5,770 nt of DNA from Cyanobacteriota bacterium (GTDB taxonomy: Bacteria; Cyanobacteriota; Cyanobacteriia; Phormidesmidales; Phormidesmidaceae), in the NCBI GenBank assembly GCA_027483425.1, contig JAIXUR010000325.1, forward strand, positions 1 to 5,770, in the 5' to 3' direction. This document shows, one piece after another, positions 1 to 5,223 of the stretch. The notes under the pieces were generated by a model that was given only the letters and a program-made list of their open reading frames with translations, had not been told where the DNA came from and ran no database searches. The stretch's first letter is position 1. Each line of letters begins with the position of its first letter. A program made the position numbers and the translations under genes.

Positions 1-1038
1 ACCGGCAAAACCCTGCTACGTGAGGAGGTCACCGAGGAAGACATCGCCGAAATTATCTCCAAGTGGACAGGCATTCCGGTCAGTAAGCTAGTTCAGTCTG
101 AAATGCAGAAGCTGCTGCTGCTGGAGGATGAACTGCACCACCGGGTGATTGGCCAAGAGGAGGCGGTCACCGCCGTGGCCGATGCCATCCAGCGATCGCG
201 GGCTGGCCTAGCCGATCCCAACCGACCGATCGCCAGCTTTATCTTTCTCGGCCCCACCGGGGTTGGTAAAACCGAGCTGGCCAAGGCCCTAGCGGCCTAC
301 CTATTCGACACCGAAGAGGCCCTGGTGCGCATCGACATGTCGGAATATATGGAGAAGCACACCGTCTCTCGGCTGATCGGTGCCCCTCCCGGCTACGTGG
401 GCTACGACGAAGGCGGTCAGCTGACCGAAGCCATTCGCCGCCGCCCCTTTGCGGTCATCCTCTTCGATGAAATTGAGAAGGCCCACCCTGACGTGTTCAA
501 CGTCATGCTGCAAATTCTCGATGATGGTCGGGTCACCGATGCCCAGGGCCGCACGGTGGACTTTAAAAACACCATCATCATCATGACCAGCAACATCGGC
601 TCCCAGTACATTCTCGACGTGGCCGGGGACGACGCCCAGTACGACGAAATGAAATCTCGTGTAATGGAGGCGCTGCGGGGCAACTTCCGACCCGAGTTTC
701 TCAACCGGGTGGATGAAATGATCATCTTCCACGGGCTGCTCAAGTCGCAGCTGCGGGAGATCGTCAAGCTGCAGGTGGCGCGGCTCGATGAGCGGCTCGA
801 GGACCGCAAGATGGCCGTCACCCTCAGTGAATCAGCCCTCGACTTTCTGGCTGAGGTGGGCTACGACCCCGTCTACGGGGCTCGCCCGCTGAAGCGGGCC
901 ATTCAGCGTGAGCTCGAAACCCAGCTCGCCAAAGCGATTCTGCGGGGCGAGTTCGCCGCTGGCGATACCATCGCCGTGGATGTCAAAAACGAGCGGCTCT
1001 CCTTTCGACTGCTGGGGGCGGAGCCGTTGCCAGTCTGA
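1..1038 (+). CDS. clpB: ATP-dependent disaggregase ClpB, C-terminal part (5' end outside window)
   Basis: This is the last 345 residues of ClpB, the cytoplasmic AAA+ Hsp100 that pulls polypeptides out of aggregates together with DnaK. The frame is open from base 1 to the TGA at 1036-1038. Residues 1-34 of the fragment (LLREEV, then SKWTGIPVSKL) are the end of the first ATPase half and the linker. The second ATPase module follows: Walker A GPTGVGKT at 84-91, pore loop GYVG at 131-134, Walker B VILFDE at 152-157, sensor-1 Asn in MTSN at about 198, the arginine-finger region FRPEFLNR ending near 236, and sensor-2 GAR at about 293-295 in the C-terminal small domain. No key residue is missing. The family is about 870 residues, so roughly 60% lies upstream; an internal Met at base 103 is not the start. 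Cyanobacteria often carry two ClpB paralogues, and I cannot say which this is. ClpC is excluded by the ClpB-type linker and ending. Confidence 0.96.
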   Translation, partial: TGKTLLREEVTEEDIAEIISKWTGIPVSKLVQSEMQKLLLLEDELHHRVIGQEEAVTAVADAIQRSRAGLADPNRPIASFIFLGPTGVGKTELAKALAAYLFDTEEALVRIDMSEYMEKHTVSRLIGAPPGYVGYDEGGQLTEAIRRRPFAVILFDEIEKAHPDVFNVMLQILDDGRVTDAQGRTVDFKNTIIIMTSNIGSQYILDVAGDDAQYDEMKSRVMEALRGNFRPEFLNRVDEMIIFHGLLKSQLREIVKLQVARLDERLEDRKMAVTLSESALDFLAEVGYDPVYGARPLKRAIQRELETQLAKAILRGEFAAGDTIAVDVKNERLSFRLLGAEPLPV

Positions 1039-1052
1039 GAGGGTGTTTGAAA

Positions 1053-1091
1053 AGGCCTCCTGCCTGTCCTCGCTGGGTAGACAGGAGGCCT
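1053..1091 (+). terminator. Hairpin after clpB, possible terminator
   Basis: Perfect 10-bp inverted repeat: AGGCCTCCTG at 1053-1062 pairs with CAGGAGGCCT at 1082-1091 across a 19-base loop. The GTC at 1066-1068 could pair with the GAC that begins one base before the right arm if a 3-base bulge is allowed. It begins 14 bases after the clpB stop, the expected place for transcript-end structure. There is no T-run after the right arm, so it is not a classical intrinsic terminator. It may act with other factors or protect the mRNA 3' end. Confidence 0.5.
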
Positions 1092-1103
1092 ACCTCCAGG
1101 GAC

Positions 1104-1170
1104 ATTTACCCAGGCGACCAATCCGGCTAATCCCTAGTTTGCCGGATTGGTCGTCCGGAGAGGTGTAAAT
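1104..1170. repeat. Perfect 13-bp inverted repeat within a longer imperfect stem
   Basis: CGACCAATCCGGC at 1115-1127 and GCCGGATTGGTCG at 1141-1153 are exact reverse complements around a 13-base loop. A G-T and a G-C pair extend the stem to 1113-1155. Further out, ATTTAC at 1104-1109 is complementary to GTAAAT at 1165-1170, which would close a 67-base structure with an internal loop. No T-run follows. It is too symmetrical to be chance and lies between two co-directional genes. It could be a second transcript-end hairpin for clpB, a REP or MITE-like dispersed repeat, or a structured RNA. I see no transposase and no clear target-site duplication. Confidence 0.6.
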
Positions 1171-1516
1171 CTTTGAAACAAGGCATTGCGTTTTAGAGGG
1201 TTACTGTTGCACGGAGTGAATTGGTTTTGGCACTATAAAGGCAGGGGTAGATTAGTATCTGCACTAGGATAGGTTGCATAACGTTCAGCCAATCGGCGTA
1301 TTTCTTCAGTAAGTTTCCGGAATCGGCTTGGGTATGATGTGGTCAACACGGTGCCCAAGATCAACCGTTCAATCTGGCTGTAGCGGAACTAGTTTTGGGT
1401 TTCCTGCATTCACGGCTAGATTTTTTAGGTAAAGGCGAACAGTTAGGGGCATTTCCATCGGCAGGCCTTATTTCATTAGAGCTGTGCCAGTTTATGACAT
1501 CAAAATGGGGTTGGTT
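1171..1516. other. AT-richer spacer between clpB and the comFB-family gene
   Basis: This stretch is visibly poorer in G and C than the flanking genes. It has no convincing intact gene; the two short minus-strand frames inside it are described separately. The promoter of the downstream plus-strand gene should lie here, but nothing matches the consensus well. A weak candidate is TTGGGT at 1395-1400 with TAGATT at 1417-1422 (16-base spacer). A TATAAA at 1234-1239 has only a TTGCAC 21 bases upstream, which is too far. No tRNA, riboswitch or rRNA signature was seen. Confidence 0.5.
1233..1452 (-). pseudogene. Possible remnant of a small minus-strand gene, split by a frameshift
   Basis: On the minus strand an ATG at 1452, preceded by a GATGGA purine run, opens 27 codons (MPLTVRLYLKNL at the start) ending in TGA at 1369-1371. 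A second frame, one base out of phase, is open from 1388 to a TAG at 1233-1235. It reads through IERLILGTV and then a basic, helix-like run (RFRKLTEEIRRLAERYA), and has only GTG or TTG as possible starts (GTG at 1349). The frames overlap in 1369-1388, so one indel there would join them into a product of about 72 residues. The second frame's amino-acid order looks protein-like, which is the main argument. I do not recognise the family. Against it: both pieces are short, there is no ATG for the second, and chance open frames of this size are common. It could instead be two unrelated spurious frames. Confidence 0.2.
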
Positions 1517-2167
1517 ATGAAAATCGTTCACGACGTTCCTAGGCATGGCTATATCAATGTGATGGAAATCCTCGTTGCCGAGGAGGTAGAAAAGCAGGTG
1601 AAGGGTATGCCACCTCGCGTGTTGAAATACCTCAAGCAGGTTGAGATAGAAACCTACGCCCTGAATCGCTTACCCTCCCTCTACGCGTCGAGCGAAAAAG
1701 GGTGGCAGCACCAGTACGAAAAGGCCAAGCGAGAGCTGCACAATCAGATCAAGAGTGCCGTGCGCCAGGCCTTTGCGGCGGTACAGGTCGATCCCATTCG
1801 CTCCTCCCAGCCCTTGAACCTTCAGGACAATGAGCCCGCCAATGCGGCGCTCAATGCCCTGCGGGAAATGCTGAAGCAACCCGACCTGAACTGGGACGGT
1901 GTGATCAACCGCCTGCGTTCAGCCCTCGGCCAGCGGGGTGGACAACTGCCAACGGCGGGAGCCTCTGAGGAGTCTCACCGCACCCGCTACCGGGGCGCTG
2001 CCCCCGATCGCGGGGCCGCCCCCGATCGCCCCAGTAGCGAACGCACCGACGGCAGCCATGCGGTCTACTGGCGGCCCGGCACCTACGGGTCTGAGGTGTC
2101 GTGGCAAAAGACCCACACCTCCTCTGGAGAAGGGTTTGACTGGAGTGACCCCCGCTACGTCAAGTAG
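1517..2167 (+). CDS. ComFB/CdgR-family protein (putative cyclic-di-nucleotide receptor)
   Basis: A 216-residue soluble protein. Residues about 12-97 carry the cyanobacterial ComFB-family pattern: INVMEILVAEEVEKQ, the P-P-R-x-L-K-Y segment, VETYALNRLP-like VEIETYALNRLPSLYASSEKG, then a helix ending AVRQAFAAVQ-x-DP. ComFB was first named in the Bacillus competence operon; cyanobacterial members (CdgR) are reported to bind c-di-GMP and influence cell size, so a second-messenger role is inferred here. There is no cysteine, so a Cys-based zinc site as in Bacillus ComFB is absent. A second helical stretch (about 111-139) is followed by a disordered tail with a GAAPDR tandem duplication (160-171) and an aromatic, charged end. 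I chose ATG 1517 because MKIVHDV begins just before the domain and GGGGTTGG lies upstream. ATG 1505 and GTG 1484 are in-frame alternatives adding 4 or 11 residues. It follows clpB in the same direction but 478 bases away, so it is probably a separate unit. Confidence 0.85.
   Translation: MKIVHDVPRHGYINVMEILVAEEVEKQVKGMPPRVLKYLKQVEIETYALNRLPSLYASSEKGWQHQYEKAKRELHNQIKSAVRQAFAAVQVDPIRSSQPLNLQDNEPANAALNALREMLKQPDLNWDGVINRLRSALGQRGGQLPTAGASEESHRTRYRGAAPDRGAAPDRPSSERTDGSHAVYWRPGTYGSEVSWQKTHTSSGEGFDWSDPRYVK
1994..2029 (+). repeat. 18-bp tandem duplication coding for GAAPDR twice
   Basis: Two adjacent in-frame units, 1994-2011 and 2012-2029, differ at 2 of 18 positions, and both differences are silent. 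They encode GAAPDR-GAAPDR in the tail of the ComFB-family protein. Silent differences suggest the duplication is not brand new. The unit ends in CGATCGC, close to but not a full HIP1 palindrome. Confidence 0.8.
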
Positions 2168-2212
2168 ACGTCAGGGTTCTAAGCGATAGTCTGGGCGAGC
2201 TAGGTGGTCTGG

Positions 2213-3451
2213 CTACATAAAGCCCGCCTGGGCCAAGAGCGATACCGGAATGCCCAAGGACATCACCCCCTGGCGCAGGCTGGCGGCGGTCGCTGGGGCG
2301 ATCGCATCGTAGAGCGCGATCGCCCGCTGGAATGATTGCAGCGCCTCGGGCAGCTGGCCGAGCTTGTACAGGGCCACCCCGAGGTTTTGGTACGCTTCGG
2401 GATACTGGGGATTGAGGGCGATCGCCTGGCGGTAGGCCGCGATCGCCTCGTCCAGATAGCCCCTGGCCCGGTGGGCGGTGCCCAGGTTGTAGTGGGCGAT
2501 CGCCAGGCTGGGATCGGTGTCAACGGCCTGCTGAAACAGCTCAATGGCCCCCGCCAAATCGCCCTGGTCTTTTTTCAAACTGCCGTAGTTAATCCAAGCC
2601 CCCAGCTTGAGAATAGCGGGAATGGGCTGATCTAGAGCCGCTTGGTAATCCCTCGCGGCCCGATCGGGGTGAGCGGCCTGGGCCAAGGCCCGGTGGTAGT
2701 GCAGCTCGTAGCGGGTCAGCTCATCCAGAGTGTCAGGCTGATCGAGGGCGCGGTTGAGCAGGGGGAGCGCGGCCGCCGCCTGGTCTGAGGCCACGTAGAG
2801 GGCGGCCAGCTTGTTGAGTAGGTAGCTGTCGTCGGGGTGGTAGGCCAGGTAGGCCTCCATGGTGGTACGGGCCCGCTCGAACTTGCCCCGCTGGACCACC
2901 ACGGCGGGGTCGTAGCCAGTGTGGTGGAGGGCCACCTCGCCCAGGGTAATCACCTGCCAGCGGGGATTGGCCTCCTGTAGGGCCGCCACGCTGTCGTCAA
3001 CGGTCTCGTGGTAGGGGCGGGTGAAGGTAATGTCGGGCAGGCGGCGGAAGCAGCGGGTGATCAGAGTATAGGGGGCCTGGGGGGCACCCAGCTCCAGCCG
3101 CAGCAGGTTCAGGGCCAGCAGGTCCTCGGCGGCGACATCTCCCAAGGGCTGCCCCTGGTCGAGGCGTTGCAGCAGTTGAGCGGTGGCCGGCAGCAGCACC
3201 TCGTCGGCATCGAGCACCAGCACCCAATCGCCGGTGGCGTAGCCCAGGGAGGCATTGCGGGCAGCGGCGAAGTCGTTGACCCAGTCAACATGGCTCACCT
3301 TGGCCCCGTAGGATTGGGCGATCGCCACCGTGTCATCCCGAGACCCGGTATCGACCACGATGATTTCACTCACCACCCCCTGCACGCTGTCTAGGGTGCG
3401 GGCCAGGTTGGCGGCCTCGTCTTTGACAATCATGACCAGACTCATGGCCAT
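2213..3451 (-). CDS. Family 2 glycosyltransferase with C-terminal TPR repeats
   Basis: A 412-residue cytosolic protein with no signal peptide or membrane span. Residues 1 to about 130 form a GT-A glycosyltransferase domain: start motif SLVMIVKDEAANL, nucleotide-binding DTGS at 34-37 followed by DD at 39-40, the AAARN segment at 62-66, and the metal-binding DADE at 81-84. RPYHE at 145-149 and the paired His at 176-177 (LHHTGY) are typical of this sub-group. From about 200 onward come TPR-type helices, with three clear repeats at about 285-316, 318-350 and 351-384 (G-x-L-x-E-A spacing, N-P turns) and weaker ones near 205-236 and 246-279. It probably transfers a sugar to a protein or glycan held by the TPRs; donor and acceptor cannot be read from the sequence. 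ATG 3451 is preferred: it overlaps the argH stop by one base (TGATG) and GGGAG sits about 7 bases upstream. ATG 3445 is an alternative. An upstream extension to 3604 lies inside argH in another frame and gives an Arg/Pro-rich non-homologous run, so it is rejected. Confidence 0.88.
   Translation of the reverse strand: MAMSLVMIVKDEAANLARTLDSVQGVVSEIIVVDTGSRDDTVAIAQSYGAKVSHVDWVNDFAAARNASLGYATGDWVLVLDADEVLLPATAQLLQRLDQGQPLGDVAAEDLLALNLLRLELGAPQAPYTLITRCFRRLPDITFTRPYHETVDDSVAALQEANPRWQVITLGEVALHHTGYDPAVVVQRGKFERARTTMEAYLAYHPDDSYLLNKLAALYVASDQAAAALPLLNRALDQPDTLDELTRYELHYHRALAQAAHPDRAARDYQAALDQPIPAILKLGAWINYGSLKKDQGDLAGAIELFQQAVDTDPSLAIAHYNLGTAHRARGYLDEAIAAYRQAIALNPQYPEAYQNLGVALYKLGQLPEALQSFQRAIALYDAIAPATAASLRQGVMSLGIPVSLLAQAGFM
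2298..2503. repeat. Cluster of five HIP1 palindromes (GCGATCGC)
   Basis: GCGATCGC occurs at 2298-2305, 2316-2323, 2418-2425, 2439-2446 and 2496-2503, all in the TPR-coding part of the glycosyltransferase gene. The other six copies in the window are at 192, 3318, 3554, 4138, 4406 and 5650. HIP1 is a highly over-represented octamer in many cyanobacteria and is the main sequence-level sign of the host lineage. In the coding strand it often gives Ala-Ile-Ala, which suits TPR helices. Confidence 0.9.
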
Positions 3452-4845
3452 CAGGCGTCTCCCAGGGCCAGGTGAGCCCGCTGGATGGCCTGGCGCACCT
3501 GGTCGAAGCCGGTGCCGCCGTAGCTGTTGCGGGCCGACACGACCTGCTGCGGGGCGATCGCGGCGTAGATATCGTCCTCGAAGGCGGGATGGATGGCCTG
3601 CCATTCCTCCAGGGTGAGCTCCCGCAGCAGCTTGCCGGCGGCCAAGGAGGTTTTGACCACCTTGCCTACCAGGTTGTAGGCCTCGCGGAAGGGAATGCCC
3701 TTGGTGGCCAGGTAGTCGGCCACATCAGTGGCATTGGCGTAGTCTTCGTTGACCGCCTGGGCCAGGCGCGGCACCTGGAAGTTGACCCCTTCGGCCAGCA
3801 GAATGGTCATGGCTCCAAGGCAACCACTCACCGTTTGCACCGTGTCGAAGATGGCCTCTTTATCTTCCTGTAGGTCTTTGTTGTAGGCCAGGGGCAGGCC
3901 CTTCATCATCACCAGAAGACCCTGGAGGTGGCCAAACACGCGACCGGTTTTGCCCCGCACCAGCTCGGGCACGTCGGGGTTTTTCTTCTGGGGCATAATG
4001 CTGGAGCCCGTGGAGCAGCTGTCGTTGAGGGTGACAAAGCTAAATTCCTCTGAGGCCCAGAGAATCATCTCTTCGGACAGCCGCGACAGGTGCACCATGA
4101 TCAGACTGGCGGCACAGGCAAACTCAATGGCAAAGTCGCGATCGCTCACTCCATCCAGGCTGTTGCCGTAAACCTTTGCAAACCCCAACAGCTCCGCCGA
4201 GTACTGCCGATCGATGGGAAAGGTCGTACCCGCTAGGGCCCCGCAGCCCAAGGGCGAAATGTTGACTCGTTTTTGCACATCGGCGAGGCGCTCCCAGTCC
4301 CGCTGGGCCATGTCGAAGTAGGCCAGCAGATGGTGGGCCAGGCTGAGGGGCTGGGCCCGCTGTAGGTGGGTATAGCCCGGAATCAGGGTTTCCACATGGG
4401 TTTCGGCGATCGCCAACAGCGTCGCCTGGTACTGGCGCAGCTGGGCCTGAATGGCCTCAATCTGGGCCCGCAGGTAGAGCCGCACGTCGGTGCCCACCTG
4501 GTCATTGCGGGAGCGGGCCGTGTGCAGCTTTTTGCCCACCGCCCCAATCAGCTCGGTCAGCCGTCGCTCCACGGCGAAATGGACGTCTTCGGCTTCGACC
4601 CCGGGGGTAAACTCGCCCCGGCGATACTCCTGGCGAATGGTGTCTAACCCGGTGACAATCTGCTCTCCCTCGTCGGGGCTAATGATGCCGGTCTTGACCA
4701 GCATTTTGGCATGGGCCTGAGAACCGGTCAGGTCGTACTCAATCAGCTGAATATCGAAGCCAATGCTGGCGTTAAAGAGGGCAACGGTGGGGTGGAGCGC
4801 AGTCTCAAAGCGCTGGCTCCAGGTCTGGGGAGAGGGCGTTTGCAT
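3451..4845 (-). CDS. argH: Argininosuccinate lyase
   Basis: A 464-residue enzyme, the normal family length. It splits argininosuccinate into arginine and fumarate, the last step of arginine biosynthesis, as a cytosolic homotetramer. Motifs of the fumarase/aspartase superfamily are in order: HTARSRNDQ at 108-116 (substrate binding), GYTHLQRAQP at 157-166 with catalytic-region His160, NSLDGVSDRD at 228-237, and the signature loop TGSSIMPQKKNP at 279-290 carrying the catalytic Ser. The C-terminal helices after about 360 complete the fold; no key residue is lost. The start is ATG 4845, just before the usual W-x-x-R-F N-terminal motif (WSQRF at 9-13); no strong ribosome-binding site is visible. 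It lies 16 bases after the upstream small membrane-protein gene and shares one base with the glycosyltransferase gene downstream, so a leftward operon is likely. No arginine-repressor site was recognised. Confidence 0.97.
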   Translation of the reverse strand: MQTPSPQTWSQRFETALHPTVALFNASIGFDIQLIEYDLTGSQAHAKMLVKTGIISPDEGEQIVTGLDTIRQEYRRGEFTPGVEAEDVHFAVERRLTELIGAVGKKLHTARSRNDQVGTDVRLYLRAQIEAIQAQLRQYQATLLAIAETHVETLIPGYTHLQRAQPLSLAHHLLAYFDMAQRDWERLADVQKRVNISPLGCGALAGTTFPIDRQYSAELLGFAKVYGNSLDGVSDRDFAIEFACAASLIMVHLSRLSEEMILWASEEFSFVTLNDSCSTGSSIMPQKKNPDVPELVRGKTGRVFGHLQGLLVMMKGLPLAYNKDLQEDKEAIFDTVQTVSGCLGAMTILLAEGVNFQVPRLAQAVNEDYANATDVADYLATKGIPFREAYNLVGKVVKTSLAAGKLLRELTLEEWQAIHPAFEDDIYAAIAPQQVVSARNSYGGTGFDQVRQAIQRAHLALGDA

Positions 4846-4861
4846 GTAAAAAGCCGTGGAG

Positions 4862-5203
4862 TTAGAAAGCCGTGAGGTTGCGAATCATATAGCCAAGCAC
4901 AATACCGAAAAGTAGAGCCCACACCTGCCCTGAATCAATAAAGGTGTTCCAGACTTCGACCATATTGCCTAAAAAATCTTGATCAAAATACTGGCCGACG
5001 ACAGGCGATAGGGTCCCGGCGGGGACATAGGTGGCCACAGCCAGTGGCTGTGCTCCAGCCAGGTCAGGCAGATCAACTCCGGTAAAATAGCCGCTGAAGC
5101 TGCCCCCATGCTCTAGGCTGACGGGGCGCAGAATCGTGTCTACCGATAGAGGCAGCGAAGTACCTTGCAGAAGGGAATCGTAGATCGGGGGCATAACATC
5201 CAT
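4862..5203 (-). CDS. Small protein with one C-terminal membrane segment, unknown function
   Basis: A 113-residue protein I cannot assign to a named family. Residues 1-80 are soluble-looking, mildly acidic and Gly/Pro-rich, with no signal peptide. The end is one hydrophobic helix, about 93-106 (QVWALLFGIVLGYMI), followed by RNLTAF, a tail-anchor-like layout that would leave the N-terminal part on the cytoplasmic side. Codon choice looks like that of a real gene, and it is followed 16 bases later by argH in the same direction, which suggests co-transcription. ATG 5203 is the longest start; Met4 (5194) is also possible. Met81 (ATG 4961-4963) has a TAGG purine run 5 bases upstream and would give a 33-residue single-span peptide, so the annotated N-terminus is uncertain. 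Confidence is good that something is translated here, low on what it does. Confidence 0.7.
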   Translation of the reverse strand: MDVMPPIYDSLLQGTSLPLSVDTILRPVSLEHGGSFSGYFTGVDLPDLAGAQPLAVATYVPAGTLSPVVGQYFDQDFLGNMVEVWNTFIDSGQVWALLFGIVLGYMIRNLTAF

Positions 5204-5223
5204 GGCGCTGTGACGACCTAAGC
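5204..5223. promoter_or_regulatory. 20-base divergent gap between two start codons
   Basis: Only 20 bases separate the minus-strand ATG at 5203 and the plus-strand ATG at 5224, too few for two promoters. If both starts are right, each promoter must lie inside the other gene's coding region, or one start is really further in (Met4 of the minus gene at 5194; ATG 5284 of the plus gene). No convincing -10/-35 pair or operator palindrome was found on either strand nearby. Confidence 0.3.

Noticed and set aside
301..821. Two minus-strand frames opposite clpB
   Set aside because: Shadows of the highly conserved ClpB second ATPase domain; Ser/Arg- and His/Val-rich products without family likeness.
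1207..1239. TTGCAC and TATAAA as a promoter for the comFB-family gene
   Set aside because: The spacer is 21 bases instead of about 17, and it sits nearly 280 bases upstream of the start.
1361..1546. Minus-strand frame of 61 codons across the start of the comFB-family gene
   Set aside because: It overlaps the conserved ComFB start region, has no ribosome-binding site of note, and its product looks random; other minus frames here read more like protein.
2168..2212. Bidirectional terminator between the convergent comFB-family and glycosyltransferase genes
   Set aside because: The 45-base gap shows no inverted repeat of useful length and no T-run on either strand.
3008..3394. Open plus-strand frame of 128 codons opposite the glycosyltransferase
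   Set aside because: Gly/Gln-rich shadow of the GT2 coding strand without an independent start signal.
3452..3604. 51-residue N-terminal extension of the glycosyltransferase frame
   Set aside because: It lies inside argH in another frame, is an Arg/Pro/Gly-rich run with no family likeness, and the TGATG start at 3451 has a good ribosome-binding site just before the GT2 motif.
3472..3873. Open plus-strand frame of 133 codons opposite argH
   Set aside because: Antisense shadow of the well-supported argH gene; GC-rich coding DNA often leaves such frames, and the product shows no recognisable domain.
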